Assembly (NCBI GenBank): GCA_910584475.1
Contig: CAJUBD010000005.1
Span: 1-64,000, forward strand
Source: an uncultured Treponema sp.
GTDB lineage: Bacteria; Spirochaetota; Spirochaetia; Treponematales; Treponemataceae
Direction: 5' to 3'
DNA length: 64,000 bases
How positions within the stretch are numbered: position 1 is the first letter of the stretch; the number at the start of each line of letters is the position of its first letter. Below the pieces are notes generated by a model. It did not search any database. It saw only the letters and a program-made list of their open reading frames with translations, and had not been told where the DNA came from. The translations under genes and the position numbers were made by a program. Shown in pieces: positions 7,035-16,704 of this stretch.

Positions 7035-7250
7035 TTACGCGCTCATCGCTTCTACGGAGTCCTGCATTTTTGTAAGGTAGCCTGTCCGGATGCAGCTTTC
7101 AAAAAGGGACTTGCTTATGTAATCCGTCTTCACTTCGTTGTATCCGTCTTGGTCGCGGACAATTCGCACCACATAGCCGTCGTCCACTTCGCGCAGGACG
7201 GTCATGTAGTCGCTTGCCTTGCCAATGCTTTTCAAAGTATAGGTTCCCAT
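7035..7250 (-). CDS. small uncharacterised protein
   Basis: A 71-aa soluble protein of unknown function ('MGTYTLKSIGKASDYMTVLREVDDGYVVRIVRD...'). It is credible because a near-perfect AAGGAGG lies at ideal spacing before the ATG, and the amino-acid pattern (alternating hydrophobic and acidic strands, then a helix 'SKSLFESCIRTGYL') looks structured. It points against its neighbours, between miaA and tatD. I recognise no catalytic motif. The strong ribosome-binding site suggests a well-translated protein. Confidence 0.7.
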   Translation of the reverse strand: MGTYTLKSIGKASDYMTVLREVDDGYVVRIVRDQDGYNEVKTDYISKSLFESCIRTGYLTKMQDSVEAMSA

Positions 7251-7392
7251 AGTACCTCCTTATGCCGCGAAGCGACGCGCACTTTTGAACGCTGCTTGCC
7301 TTGCAAATTCCTGCGGCATATATTATTATTTTCGGAAGGCGGGAAAAAAATATTAGCGTTTTTTGAATGCGGTTCGTCCGCTCGGAGGAAAT

Positions 7393-8277
7393 TTGGAATT
7401 CGATTTTTGTGACGCGCATTTTCATTTAGTTCCGTCTTTGGAAATTTTCGGCGGAAATTTTGAAGGAAGTTTTTCGGAAAAAAAAATGGAAAATCCAACT
7501 GAGAATTCTTTGAAAGTTTTTTTGGAAAATTCCGCTGAATTTTTTCCGCCGAGGCAAAATCATTTCTTTTGCACTTGCGCTCATTCAAAAGAAGAATTTT
7601 CGATGCAGGAAAAAATCTTGGATTCGAATTTTTTCCCGCGAGAAAAAGCCGTGCGCGCGTTCGGCTTGCATCCGCAAAAACCGATTTTGGAAAACGCGGA
7701 TTTTTTGGAAGGGCTTTTGCAGGAAAAAAAAATCGGCGCGGTGGGGGAGGCGGGCTTTGATTTTTTTTCCGATGAGTTCAAGGAAAACGCGACGGCGCAG
7801 GAAGAGGCTTGGAACGTGCAGTTGCAATTGGCGCAAGAATACGGCGCGGCTTTGGTGGTGCACGTGCGCCGTGCGGCGCAGAAAATTTTTGAGTACGCGC
7901 CAAAGCTAAAAAAACTGCGTGCGGTGGTTTTCCATTCGTTCGCGACAAGCGTTTCCGACGCGCGGTCGATTTTGCGGCGCGGAGTGAACGCGTACTTTTC
8001 TTTCGGAAAGCCGATTTTGAACGGCGCGAAAAAGGCACTTTCGTGCGTGAAATTTTTGCCGCTTGAAAATTTGCTTTTTGAGACGGACGCTCCGTTTCAG
8101 ACTCTGCGCTGGGAACGCGCGACCCCTCCCTGCGACATCGCGCGAGTATATCAGTGCGCGTTCGAATTGAGAAGCCTCGCCGAGCGAAGCGGCTTTTGCG
8201 GCACAAAGGATTTTTCTTTTGCGAAATTCTGCGAGGAAATGCGAAAGAATTTTCTTTGCGCGTTCGGCGTGCTGTAG
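7393..8277 (+). CDS. TatD-family metal-dependent DNase/hydrolase
   Basis: A TatD-type amidohydrolase-fold hydrolase of about 294 aa; family members are 3'-exonucleases or deacylases. Metal ligands are visible: 'FCDAHFHLV' (H-x-H), 'GAVGEAGFDFF' (Glu), 'ALVVHVRRA' (His), 'AVVFHSFATS' (His) and 'LLFETDAPFQ' (Asp). The open frame extends to a TTG at 7363; the TTG at 7393 is preferred because GGAGG (7384-7388) lies just before it and the fold starts at once. Between the first and second motifs the protein is longer and more variable than textbook TatD. Substrate uncertain. Confidence 0.82.
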   Translation: MEFDFCDAHFHLVPSLEIFGGNFEGSFSEKKMENPTENSLKVFLENSAEFFPPRQNHFFCTCAHSKEEFSMQEKILDSNFFPREKAVRAFGLHPQKPILENADFLEGLLQEKKIGAVGEAGFDFFSDEFKENATAQEEAWNVQLQLAQEYGAALVVHVRRAAQKIFEYAPKLKKLRAVVFHSFATSVSDARSILRRGVNAYFSFGKPILNGAKKALSCVKFLPLENLLFETDAPFQTLRWERATPPCDIARVYQCAFELRSLAERSGFCGTKDFSFAKFCEEMRKNFLCAFGVL

Positions 8278-8303
8278 ACTGAATCGCTTTTTTTTGATAT
8301 TAT
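8275..8303 (+). promoter_or_regulatory. promoter of lepB, predicted leaderless
   Basis: TAGACT (8275-8280, overlapping the TatD stop codon), a 17-nt spacer and TATTAT (8298-8303), then 6 nt to the ATG at 8310. Confidence 0.65.
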
Positions 8304-8309
8304 GGAAGA

Positions 8310-10067
8310 ATGCATATTTTAAAAATTTTCATTGTGCTTGACTTCGTTTCGGCCGCGCTTTTTTCCGTGGCTAACGTTTCGTTTCACGCCGACATTTCGG
8401 CTCTGGCGTTTTTCGTTTCGGCGGTTTTCAACGGAATTCTTTTTTATGTGGTTTTCGCGCGGTTTTGGAAGACTCCTTCGCGCCTTGGATTTTTCACGGC
8501 GAAAAAGATGCTTCAATATCAGCCGTTCGTGCATTTGATTTCGTTCATATTGAGGCGGGCGGGGCAAAGCGGAACGAGCCGCGCTTTTGACGCGCTGAGC
8601 GTCGCGCTTTGGATTTTGAGCTTCGCCTTTTCTCTCGCCGCCCTTTTTTATTTTTCCGAAAAGCGCGCGGCGAAAACAAATCCGTCTTGGGCGGAATTTT
8701 CCAAGAAAAAAAAGCGGCGCGGAATCGCTTGGCTTTCATTCGAGATTTTGGACTGGGCGGACGCGCTCGTGCAGGCAGTTTTTATGGTGCTGCTTTTCCA
8801 GATTTTTTTCTTCCAGTTTTACAAGATACCGTCGGAATCGATGGTGCCATCTCTTTTGATAAGCGACCGCCTCATGGTTTCAAAAATCACGAGCGGTCCG
8901 AAATTTCCTTTGAGCGACATCGGCATTCCGCAAATTAAAAAATACGATCGCGGCGACATTGTCGTGTTCCGCAATCCGCATTATGAAAGCGGGCGCAAGG
9001 CGGAAGTGAAGTCCGTAGTCTCCGAACTCGTATACATGCTGACGTTCACGACCGTGAATTTGAATGTCGACGAAAAGGGCGATGTCAAGGCTGATCCGCT
9101 TGTGAAGAGGATTGCGGGAATTCCTGGCGAACAGCTTATGATGCTTGACGGCGTTCTTTATTCGCGGACGGAATCCTCGCCGCAATTTGCGCCCGTCACC
9201 GAAGACTCAAAATGGGCGGCTTACAATTTGAACGACTTGCCGAAAGATTTGAAAGGCAAAGTGCGAGACTTTCCGATAAGCGCGGACGGATTTTCGCAGA
9301 TGGAAAAACTTGAAGCAAGACGCAATTCGCTCGACATAAATTCCGCGAAAGAAGAATGCGAGGATTTGGCGAAAAGATTCGTTTCTCTTTATGGCGTCGA
9401 AAAATTAAGTCTGGTGCGCTTAGATTTTGAAAATTTCGTTTCGCCGTCTTCGCTTTTTGTCTACAATGTTTTCCGCGACAATTACGCGCTTACGACAAAG
9501 TTGCTTTCATCTGCTGAAGGCGCGATGTGGTTCGATGCTTTCATGACGGACTGGATTTCAAGTTGCGATGAAAATATGCGCGACGGACTTTTCGGAGGCG
9601 ACTTGTACAGCGACTCGAATTTCCGCTTGAATTTGATGGCGAAAGTCTTGGTCGGAAAATTCATCGTGCGGAACGCGGAACTTATTCGCGACGGCGTTTC
9701 CTCGGCGGAATTTTCCCGCGATGAAATCCTCTCGCAATGCTGGAATGAAGCCGACGAAATCTTCAACTACACGCTTTATTTGGACAGGCGCAACATGCCT
9801 ATTTTTCCCGCGAACGCGGCGGACGGAAGCGCGCGCTACATTCCCGAAGGCTGCTATTTTATGATGGGAGACAACCGCTTCAATTCTCTTGACATGCGCC
9901 ATTCTTATGAAGAGCGGCTGGAAAAACTTTGCGCCGCCGACAGATTTTCACTTTTGTACTACACAAACATGGAGCCTCAATATGTGAGCGAAAGCCGCAT
10001 TTTGGGAACGACAGTTTTCCGCTTTTGGCCGATAGGCAGGATTGGCATAGTGAAGCGCGGACAATGA
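8310..10067 (+). CDS. lepB: signal peptidase I with a large insertion
   Basis: Leader peptidase that cleaves signal peptides on the outer face of the inner membrane. At 585 aa it is far longer than most LepB proteins. The N-terminal 170 residues hold several hydrophobic segments. Box B 'YKIPSESMVPSL' carries the catalytic Ser177 followed by Met. Box D 'VKRIAGIPGE' carries the general-base Lys266. Box E 'YFMMGDNRFNSLDMRHS' has G-D-N at 520-522. About 250 residues separate Lys266 from G-D-N, roughly twice the usual spacing, and the extra part is charged and not obviously membranous. Large insertions also occur in other treponemal signal peptidases as far as I recall. Confidence 0.92.
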   Translation: MHILKIFIVLDFVSAALFSVANVSFHADISALAFFVSAVFNGILFYVVFARFWKTPSRLGFFTAKKMLQYQPFVHLISFILRRAGQSGTSRAFDALSVALWILSFAFSLAALFYFSEKRAAKTNPSWAEFSKKKKRRGIAWLSFEILDWADALVQAVFMVLLFQIFFFQFYKIPSESMVPSLLISDRLMVSKITSGPKFPLSDIGIPQIKKYDRGDIVVFRNPHYESGRKAEVKSVVSELVYMLTFTTVNLNVDEKGDVKADPLVKRIAGIPGEQLMMLDGVLYSRTESSPQFAPVTEDSKWAAYNLNDLPKDLKGKVRDFPISADGFSQMEKLEARRNSLDINSAKEECEDLAKRFVSLYGVEKLSLVRLDFENFVSPSSLFVYNVFRDNYALTTKLLSSAEGAMWFDAFMTDWISSCDENMRDGLFGGDLYSDSNFRLNLMAKVLVGKFIVRNAELIRDGVSSAEFSRDEILSQCWNEADEIFNYTLYLDRRNMPIFPANAADGSARYIPEGCYFMMGDNRFNSLDMRHSYEERLEKLCAADRFSLLYYTNMEPQYVSESRILGTTVFRFWPIGRIGIVKRGQ

Positions 10068-10527
10068 TACAAAACGCCATGCGAGGAATGTTTAAAGATG
10101 GCACTAAATTAGCGTCGCTGATTTTAATACGAGTTTTTTTAACTCGCTTATTGAATTGCGATTCCTCACTTCGTTGAGAAATCGCGTTTTCAACAGAGAA
10201 GAGAGTTGTCGCTTTCTTGTCTGTTGAAAATTAACGAGCGCGGAACGAAACGCGCAAGCATGCTGAAAGCGTGCGACACAATACGCCGAACAAGTATTTG
10301 CAATGGAATGGCTTTCGCCTTGATTTATCTCTTTCTCTGTAAGCAAATTATTTTTCGCAGTTTGCGCGGCGTGGCGACCTGCGAAAGCTTTTTTCTTTGC
10401 TTCCGCTTGCAATGACGGAGCGGCGGAAAGACGCTAGAATTTCGCAAATCCGCGTGATTTTTTTTGCTCTAAAATTTTCTCGCCGTACTATTGAAACTTT
10501 CCGCGATTTCCGCTATACTGTAAAACT
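10068..10527. repeat. lepB-secA gap with an inverted hairpin-array copy
   Basis: No gene is supported. About 10105-10240 carries the modules in reverse order: D (AAATTAGC...GCTGATTTT), C (CGAGTT...AACTCGCTTAT, about 10130-10152), B (GCGATT...AAATCGC, about 10158-10185) and A (TTTTCAACAG...CTGTTGAAAA, about 10186-10230), then a linker TTAACGAGC. The stems differ from those at 1.2-1.7 kb and 3.8-4.0 kb. About 10240-10480 is GC-mixed sequence with open frames on both strands, none with a credible start or recognisable domain. The secA promoter ends the gap. Confidence 0.7.
10491..10519 (+). promoter_or_regulatory. promoter of secA, near-leaderless
   Basis: TTGAAA (10491-10496), a 17-nt spacer and TATACT (10514-10519), with 8 nt to the ATG at 10528. 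The expected start site is at or within 1-2 nt of the start codon, leaving no room for a ribosome-binding site. Confidence 0.75.
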
Positions 10528-13317
10528 ATGATTATAGATAAGATTTTGACCGCGATTTTCGGCTCCCAGAACGAACGCGAAGTAAAAAAGCTAAAGCCCA
10601 TCGTGGCCAAGATAAACGCCCGCGAAGAATGGGCTATTTCATTGAAAGACGAAGAATTTCCTTTGCAGACGAAAAAATTCAAAGAGCGGCTCGCGAATGG
10701 CGAGACTCTTGACGATATTTTGGTTGACGCGTTCGCTTTGGCGCGCGAGGCTTCCAAAAGGATTTTGGGCGAGCGTCCTTACGATGTGCAGCTCATGGGC
10801 TCGCTCGTGCTCCATTCAGGGCGCATTACGGAAATGAAAACCGGCGAAGGAAAGACATTGATGTGCGTGGCGGCGGCGTACCTCAACTCGCTTTCGGGAA
10901 AGGGCGTGCACATTGTTACGGTGAACGACTATCTTGCCGAGCGCGACTCTGCCTGGATGCGTCCTGTCTACGCGCTTTTGGGGCAGAGCGTGGGCGCGAT
11001 TCTTTCGAACATGGACGGCGAGGCGAGGCGAGCTGCGTACAATTGCGACATCACTTACGGAACGAACAACGAATTCGGTTTCGACTATCTTCGCGACAAC
11101 ATGTGCATCGATTTGGAACGGAAAGTCCAGCGCGGATTTTCTTTCTGCGTGGTCGACGAAATCGACTCGATTTTGATTGACGAGGCGCGGACTCCGCTCA
11201 TCATTTCGGGGCAGGGCGAGGACGACACTTACAAGTATCACGAGGTGGACAAATATGTCGGGCTTCTCACGGAAGTGGAAAAAGACCCTGCGACAGGCGA
11301 CTATCCCGACGAAGTGCAGATGACGCCTGAGGAACGCGCGGCGATGCAAGGCGACTACACGCTCGACGAAAAGTCCAAGCGCGTTTCTTTCACCGACAAA
11401 GGAATGAACAAAATCGACTCGATCCTGCACCAGCACAATTTGATTGCGGCGGGAACGACCGTTTTCGACGAAGAGAATTTCGAGTTCGTGCATTATTTCA
11501 CGCAAGCCGTCCGTGCGCACAGGCTTTACAGGGCGGAAGTCGACTATCTTGTAAAGGATGGACAGGTTCAGATTGTAGACGAATTCACTGGTCGAGTTTT
11601 GGAAGGTCGCCGCTACGGAGACGGACTTCATCAGGCGATTGAGGCGAAGGAACATTTGCGAATCGCGCAGCGAAACCGAACTATGGCTACAATCACTTTC
11701 CAGAATTTTTTCCGAATGTATGAAAAACTTTCGGGAATGACGGGGACCGCCGCCACAGAAGCGATAGAATTCAACAAAATCTACAAGCTCGACGTGGTCG
11801 CGATCCCCACGAACAAGCCCGTCGCCCGCAAGGACGAAAATGACGAAGTCTATCTTAACGAAGGCGACAAGTGGGAAGCGATCTGCGCGGAAATCAAAGA
11901 AGCGCACGCGAAAGGACAGCCGGTTTTGGTGGGAACGATTTCCGTCGAAAAGTCCGAGCATCTTTCAGCCTTGCTCACGCGAAAGGGCGTGCGGCACGAA
12001 GTCTTGAACGCGAAGAACCACGCGCGCGAAGCGCTGATAATCGCGGAAGCGGGCGCGAAAGGCGCGGTTACGATCGCCACGAACATGGCGGGTCGCGGTA
12101 CTGACATCAAACTAGGCGGCAACCCTGAAATGCGGGCGAGAAAACGAGCGGGCGCGCAAGCCACTCATGAGCAGTATGATGCCGCTCTCAAAATTGAAAA
12201 GGAAAAATGGCTTTCAGACTACGAGGAAGTGAAGTCGCTCGGCGGACTTTACGTAATCGGAAGCGAGCGCCATGAAAGCCGCCGCATCGACAATCAGCTC
12301 CGCGGACGCTCTGGACGACAAGGAGACCCCGGCCGCTCGAAATTCTTCATTTCCATGGACGACGACTTGATGAGGCTTTTCGGCGGCGAGCGAATGAAAA
12401 ACATAATGACAAGGATTGGAATGGAGCCTGGCGAGCCGATTGACCATCCGATGCTGAACCGTGGAATCGAACGCGCCCAGCACAAAGTGGAAGAGCGCAA
12501 CTTTGAAATCCGAAAGCATTTGCTCGACTATGACGACGTTCTCAACGAGCAGCGTTCCACGATTTACAGCCAGCGCGATGCTATTCTTTCCGATGAAAAT
12601 CTTTCGGGGCGAGTTCTGCAGAATGCGAATGATTTCGTTGACGATATTTTTGAGCAGTATGGAAAAAAACGCGCCGACACGAAGGCGATTTCCGACGAAG
12701 TGAAATCCGCGTTCGGATTCGCGCTTCCTGCCGAACGGCTCACGATTGAAGGAGTCAAGGCCTCGTTGCAAAACGACATCACTCAAAAGGAAACCCTCGT
12801 CGGAAAAGAAAATTTCAATATGTTCATCCGCTACCAATACATCCAGCTCATCGACAAAAAATGGCTTGACCAGCTCGAGGCGTTGGAAGCCTTGCGCGAG
12901 GCGGTTTCACTGCGCACTTATGGTTCGAAAAATCCTCTTACCGAATATAAAATCGACGGCTTCAACATTTTCTACGACATGATGGATTCGATTAGAAACA
13001 CGATTGTTTCGCGCGTGTTCAAAGTGAAAATCCAGCTTTCGCCCGAAGCCATAGCGGCAAGGCAACGCGCCGCCGAAAACGCAAGGCAAAATCAAATGAA
13101 CGCTCGGCACGACGAAGCAGGGCAGAATTTCGGGGGCGCGGGAACGCAAGGCTTGAGCGCGGACGCGGCCAGAAGGCAAGCCACTTCGAGCGCGATGCAG
13201 CGCGCCGCGCAAAGGCAAAATGTTACTGTCCGCCGCACGATGCCGAAGGTCGGCCGAAACGATCCGTGTCCGTGCGGTTCAGGAAAAAAATATAAAAATT
13301 GTCATGGAAAAGTTTAG
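10528..13317 (+). CDS. secA: preprotein translocase ATPase SecA
   Basis: Motor ATPase that drives proteins through SecYEG. Full length at 929 aa. Walker A is 'MKTGEGKT' (103-110); the Walker B region is '[21 protein letters not shown]'. The preprotein cross-linking domain follows, then 'GMTGTA', the second nucleotide-binding fold with '[15 protein letters not shown]' and '[12 protein letters not shown]', the scaffold and wing, a low-complexity linker, and a C-terminal zinc motif '[14 protein letters not shown]' for SecB or ribosome contact. The last 14 nt overlap the next gene, so translation of the downstream lipoprotein is probably coupled. Confidence 0.98.
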   Translation: MIIDKILTAIFGSQNEREVKKLKPIVAKINAREEWAISLKDEEFPLQTKKFKERLANGETLDDILVDAFALAREASKRILGERPYDVQLMGSLVLHSGRITEMKTGEGKTLMCVAAAYLNSLSGKGVHIVTVNDYLAERDSAWMRPVYALLGQSVGAILSNMDGEARRAAYNCDITYGTNNEFGFDYLRDNMCIDLERKVQRGFSFCVVDEIDSILIDEARTPLIISGQGEDDTYKYHEVDKYVGLLTEVEKDPATGDYPDEVQMTPEERAAMQGDYTLDEKSKRVSFTDKGMNKIDSILHQHNLIAAGTTVFDEENFEFVHYFTQAVRAHRLYRAEVDYLVKDGQVQIVDEFTGRVLEGRRYGDGLHQAIEAKEHLRIAQRNRTMATITFQNFFRMYEKLSGMTGTAATEAIEFNKIYKLDVVAIPTNKPVARKDENDEVYLNEGDKWEAICAEIKEAHAKGQPVLVGTISVEKSEHLSALLTRKGVRHEVLNAKNHAREALIIAEAGAKGAVTIATNMAGRGTDIKLGGNPEMRARKRAGAQATHEQYDAALKIEKEKWLSDYEEVKSLGGLYVIGSERHESRRIDNQLRGRSGRQGDPGRSKFFISMDDDLMRLFGGERMKNIMTRIGMEPGEPIDHPMLNRGIERAQHKVEERNFEIRKHLLDYDDVLNEQRSTIYSQRDAILSDENLSGRVLQNANDFVDDIFEQYGKKRADTKAISDEVKSAFGFALPAERLTIEGVKASLQNDITQKETLVGKENFNMFIRYQYIQLIDKKWLDQLEALEALREAVSLRTYGSKNPLTEYKIDGFNIFYDMMDSIRNTIVSRVFKVKIQLSPEAIAARQRAAENARQNQMNARHDEAGQNFGGAGTQGLSADAARRQATSSAMQRAAQRQNVTVRRTMPKVGRNDPCPCGSGKKYKNCHGKV

Positions 13318-14530
13318 CGGGAATTTTTTCTCTTTCGCGGCATTTTCGATTTTTTCTCTCTTTGTTTTTTCGTGCGGAAAAAGTTCCGATTTGTCGAGCA
13401 TTCATCGTGAGGAAAAATTCACTTTGGGCTATGGAAATCTTGAAGATCAAATCAATTTGTTTGACTTGAATTCGACGGGCGAAATCAATACTCGAATCGC
13501 CATGCGGGACGGATTCTTTTTTATCTCGAACGGAAAGTCGCAAAAAATATTGCAGATGAATTCCTATGGCGATTTGCTCACGCTTTATCACAATCCAGAA
13601 ACTAATCCCGCGCCGCTTTTTGACGAAAATGTTTTGGCCGATCCTTCGAATTACAGCACGAGGAAGACCGTTTCCTATCCTTTTCACGAGCCGTCTTTTT
13701 TGGCAATGGATTCGCGCTTGAATTTTTATGTGGTGGAAACTCTGCCCAAAGAAAGGCAGGAAGTCTCCGACGGAAAGAATTTGCGTCAGGTAGTCTTGCA
13801 CTTTGATTCTGATTCGTTTGTGGATTACATAGGGCAGCAAGGGCATGGCGGCACTCCGTTTCCTTACATAAAGAATATCTATACTACCGCCGATGATTGC
13901 CTTTTCGTGATTTGCATCGTGAGCGAAGGATTTGAAGTTTTTTGTTACAATTCAGATGGAAATCTTTTGCACGACATAATCGTAAGACATTCTGACATCC
14001 CTGATCACGGAGAGGCAAAGGCGGGGGTAACCCGTTTTGTGGAAGTGGAGAATATCGTGCCGGATTTCAATTCCGAGAGGCTTTTTATGAAAGCCGATTT
14101 CTATGAGAATTCCCTTGATTCGAAAGGGCAGGGCGGTGTCGGCGAAGTGCTGACGGTGATTTTTCCGTACGATTTGTCGAGCGGCGCTTATGGCAAGCCG
14201 ATTGAAATTCCGCCCTACGAGGAATCGATTACGCAAGGTTTTGCGAAGCAGACGTACAAGTTGCCTTATGATTTTATGGGCGTTTCGGATTCGACATGGC
14301 TTTTTTTCACGATTGCCGTGGATTCAGGTTTCGTCGTGCAGATGGTTCATGCGGATTCCTCTCGCATTGTGAGGCGGCTTTTGAACTATGATACGAAGGA
14401 TACTGTTTACAGCGCGTTCAATTTGAGCGCGTCTGGAATCATAAGCGCGTTGATTGCGGGCCAGGAAAATGCCAAGGTCGTGTGGTGGCGCACCGACGAT
14501 TTGACGCGTTCGTTTGCGGAAAACGAATAG
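13304..14530 (+). CDS. predicted beta-propeller lipoprotein
   Basis: A 408-aa envelope protein of unknown function. The N-terminus '[28 protein letters not shown]' is a signal peptide ending in a relaxed spirochaetal lipobox (V-F-S-C). The rest is beta-rich, with repeated short blocks such as '[21 protein letters not shown]' and '[16 protein letters not shown]', typical of NHL/six-bladed propeller repeats. The ATG at 13304 lies inside the end of secA; the open frame begins earlier but only this start gives a signal peptide. It overlaps secA and is followed after 8 nt by a single-span membrane protein, suggesting one operon. Confidence 0.8.
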   Translation: MEKFSGNFFSFAAFSIFSLFVFSCGKSSDLSSIHREEKFTLGYGNLEDQINLFDLNSTGEINTRIAMRDGFFFISNGKSQKILQMNSYGDLLTLYHNPETNPAPLFDENVLADPSNYSTRKTVSYPFHEPSFLAMDSRLNFYVVETLPKERQEVSDGKNLRQVVLHFDSDSFVDYIGQQGHGGTPFPYIKNIYTTADDCLFVICIVSEGFEVFCYNSDGNLLHDIIVRHSDIPDHGEAKAGVTRFVEVENIVPDFNSERLFMKADFYENSLDSKGQGGVGEVLTVIFPYDLSSGAYGKPIEIPPYEESITQGFAKQTYKLPYDFMGVSDSTWLFFTIAVDSGFVVQMVHADSSRIVRRLLNYDTKDTVYSAFNLSASGIISALIAGQENAKVVWWRTDDLTRSFAENE

Positions 14531-14538
14531 GAGCGCGA

Positions 14539-15123
14539 ATGTCATATTACCACGGGATTCAGGAAGGCTATGCGGAAGACGAAGATGATTTGTCGTTTCA
14601 CTATGACCGCGAAGAGCGAATAAGGAATGCTCCGCAAATCGTGCGGGACTTTTACAGCGGGAAGGTGAAAATTCAAAAAGGCTTTTTCAAGATTTTGGTC
14701 GCGAACAAATTCAATCGAATAATGCTTTTTACCGTCGCGCTTTTCGCTGTCGTCGTGCTTGGCGTGAATTTTTTGCAAAATCCTTCGCTTGGAGTCTGCG
14801 CGGGCTTTGAATGCGAATTGAGAGCGTTTGGTTATGGAGATGATGTTTTCGCGCAGATAAAAATTCATCCGCTGAAAAAAAGTTTGCGCGACGAGAATTT
14901 TCGAATCGATGAATATGTCGCCGAAAAAAAAGAGGCGAGCGCGGTTTTTGATTTTTTGGATGCCGAAGGTGAAATCGCCACGCGCTCGCAGAAAAGTATT
15001 TTTTTGCAAAAAAATGAATTTTTTTTGCGGACAAATGTTCCGAATTATGATATAATTGAAGTGCGCGTTCAAATGGAAATCCTTGGCGAGCGGCTTGAAC
15101 TTAAAGCGAACGTAAAGCGGTGA
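14539..15123 (+). CDS. single-pass membrane protein, unknown function
   Basis: A 194-aa protein with an acidic, aromatic cytoplasmic N-terminus ('MSYYHGIQEGYAEDEDDLSFHYDREE'), one transmembrane helix at about 55-75 ('IMLFTVALFAVVVLGVNFL') and a beta-rich C-terminal domain. AGGAG lies before the ATG at 14539; the open frame starts earlier but within the upstream gene. I recognise no family. The position after the secA-lipoprotein pair suggests a spirochaete-specific envelope function. Confidence 0.75.
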   Translation: MSYYHGIQEGYAEDEDDLSFHYDREERIRNAPQIVRDFYSGKVKIQKGFFKILVANKFNRIMLFTVALFAVVVLGVNFLQNPSLGVCAGFECELRAFGYGDDVFAQIKIHPLKKSLRDENFRIDEYVAEKKEASAVFDFLDAEGEIATRSQKSIFLQKNEFFLRTNVPNYDIIEVRVQMEILGERLELKANVKR

Positions 15124-15353
15124 AAGAATTAAGTTGAGTCAAATTGAATTGGATTCAATCTAATTGGTTCCTCGCGAATGAAATTGGACACGGATACAAA
15201 TTATGAGGCGCGGATGTTTTTTGATATCCGTGTTCCATCTTTATTTGCCGATGCCATATGTCGCTACGCGCCATTTTGCTGGCGGAAAGTTGTTTTACAT
15301 CGCCATTTTCGTGGCGTGGCAATCTGTGGCTAATAAATATAATAGGAGAAAAT
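15124..15353. other. intergenic, with a dispersed ACGCGGAT-type repeat
   Basis: No gene. About 15184-15240 contains 'ACACGGATACAAATT' and the inverted 'ATATCCGTGTTCCATCT', one of several degenerate dispersed repeats in this window. Confidence 0.4.
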
Positions 15354-15818
15354 ATGGCGCAATTTTATTTTTTGTCGGTCTTGCTGAACATCATCTGCGG
15401 ATTGATTTGCGTTTACGATAAGAATGCTTCTGTCGTGGATTTGGATGACGGCTTTGATGGAAATGCGACGTCGGAAATCCTTGACGTGGAAAAAAATCAA
15501 GAGGGCGACGCGGGCGAGCCGATTTTTTCAAATCCCATGTTTAACCTTGTGTCGGGCGCATTGTGCCTCGTAACCGGAATCGTCATTCTCCTCGTTCCTT
15601 ATAAAGGACCTTCACTGCTCGGCGATCTTCTTCCCGCGCTTGCCGCGATTTTGGGCGGAGCGTCGGTTTTGCTTTCGTATCTTGAAAATCGAAGCGATGA
15701 ATTTGTCGCGCCTGAAATTCTCGATGTCATTTTGGTTTCCAACAAATTTTATATCGGCGTCGCATGCTTGCTTTTCGCCGTGATGCATTTTATCGCGCCG
15801 GGAGCGTGGATCATATAA
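15354..15818 (+). CDS. multi-pass membrane protein, unknown function
   Basis: A 154-aa integral membrane protein with about four hydrophobic segments (residues 3-18, 62-80, 84-100, 130-150) and an acidic loop between the first two ('DLDDGFDGNATSEILDVEKNQEGD'). Start at the ATG preceded by AGGAGAA; the open frame extends upstream to 15258 without a ribosome-binding site. Its stop overlaps the start of the Nudix gene by one base (TAATG), so the two are translationally coupled. Function not recognised. Confidence 0.75.
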   Translation: MAQFYFLSVLLNIICGLICVYDKNASVVDLDDGFDGNATSEILDVEKNQEGDAGEPIFSNPMFNLVSGALCLVTGIVILLVPYKGPSLLGDLLPALAAILGGASVLLSYLENRSDEFVAPEILDVILVSNKFYIGVACLLFAVMHFIAPGAWII

Positions 15819-16231
15819 TGTCTGATTCTGTCGCATGCATTGCGTTTCGCGAAAATAAAATTCTCATAGCGCGCAGAAATCCCACGGGGCAGATGGGCGG
15901 ACGGTGGGAATTTCCGGGCGGGAAAATCGACGATGGGGAAAATTGCGAGCGGGCAATAATTCGTGAAATGCGCGAAGAGTTTGGCGTGCGTGTCGAAGTC
16001 GGCGAAAAAATTTGCGACGGCGAATTTTTTCACAATGAGAAAAAATGCTCGCTTCACGCTTATGAGATTTTTTTGGAGCATGACGGCATCGCGCGCCCTT
16101 TCGCGCTTGCGGAGCACACTGAATACAAATGGATTCCAATCGGCGAGATTCCTGCGGACAATTTCGTTGATTCGGATTTGAGCATTTATGAAAGGATAAA
16201 GGATTTTGTCAAAAAAAAATACGGCGCATAG
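15818..16231 (+). CDS. Nudix hydrolase, MutT-like
   Basis: A 137-aa Nudix hydrolase, probably cleaving oxidised or other nucleoside triphosphates. The Nudix box is complete: G-K-I-D-D-G-E, seven residues, then R-E-M-R-E-E-F-G-V. The N-terminus 'VACIAFRENKILIARRNPTGQMGGRWEFPGGK' is the standard MutT opening. Family resemblance to 8-oxo-dGTP hydrolases is strong but substrate range in this family varies. Start overlaps the preceding stop; the tail overlaps the next gene by 26 nt. Confidence 0.92.
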   Translation: MSDSVACIAFRENKILIARRNPTGQMGGRWEFPGGKIDDGENCERAIIREMREEFGVRVEVGEKICDGEFFHNEKKCSLHAYEIFLEHDGIARPFALAEHTEYKWIPIGEIPADNFVDSDLSIYERIKDFVKKKYGA

Positions 16232-16589
16232 GATAATTTTTTTTCTTTTAGTCGTGCTCTTCGTTTTTGAATTTTCATCGTGCGCGAAAAAAAAAGATTG
16301 GGAAATTGTGCTTGACACCTCCGATCCGCTTGCGCTTGCGCCCGATGTGGAATGGGCGTTAGTTACTGCTTCTTACGCATCTTTCAAAAAAGATGCCTCA
16401 TGGACTTCGCAATCGGTCGGCTATTGCAAGCAGGGAGAATGCTTTCCCATTCAGGCCACGTCTACGGTTTCCTTAGAGGGAAAATCTCAGACATGGTATC
16501 GTTTTGAGGAAGGCTGGCTTCCCGAAAGCGCACTGAAAATCTACGAGAATAAATTCCGTGCGGAAAAAGCGGCGAAGAATCTAAAATAA
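16206..16589 (+). CDS. small lipoprotein, possibly SH3-like
   Basis: A 127-aa predicted lipoprotein starting at a TTG inside the end of the Nudix gene. The signal peptide 'MSKKNTAHRIIFFLLVVLFVFEFSSC' ends in a lipobox (F-S-S-C). The mature part contains 'YASFKKDASWTSQSVGYCKQGECFPIQATSTV...TWYRFEEGWLPESALKIYE', a pattern like bacterial SH3 domains (cell-wall or ligand binding), which is inference. Translational coupling to the Nudix gene is likely. Unknown function. Confidence 0.72.
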   Translation: MSKKNTAHRIIFFLLVVLFVFEFSSCAKKKDWEIVLDTSDPLALAPDVEWALVTASYASFKKDASWTSQSVGYCKQGECFPIQATSTVSLEGKSQTWYRFEEGWLPESALKIYENKFRAEKAAKNLK

Positions 16590-16704
16590 ATTTTCACTGC
16601 TTTTTCACAAAGGATTCTAGTAAAAAACTCGCCTAGCCATTGCGTTTTCCGCTAGAAACTTCGCGCTGTGCGCTCGCTGCGAAGGCGCGGTGTTGAAAAA
16701 GCTG

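Noticed and set aside
10104..10412. Open frame of about 100 codons on the minus strand between lepB and secA
   Set aside because: It starts and ends in repeat sequence, has no ribosome-binding site or recognisable domain, and its frame crosses the hairpin modules.
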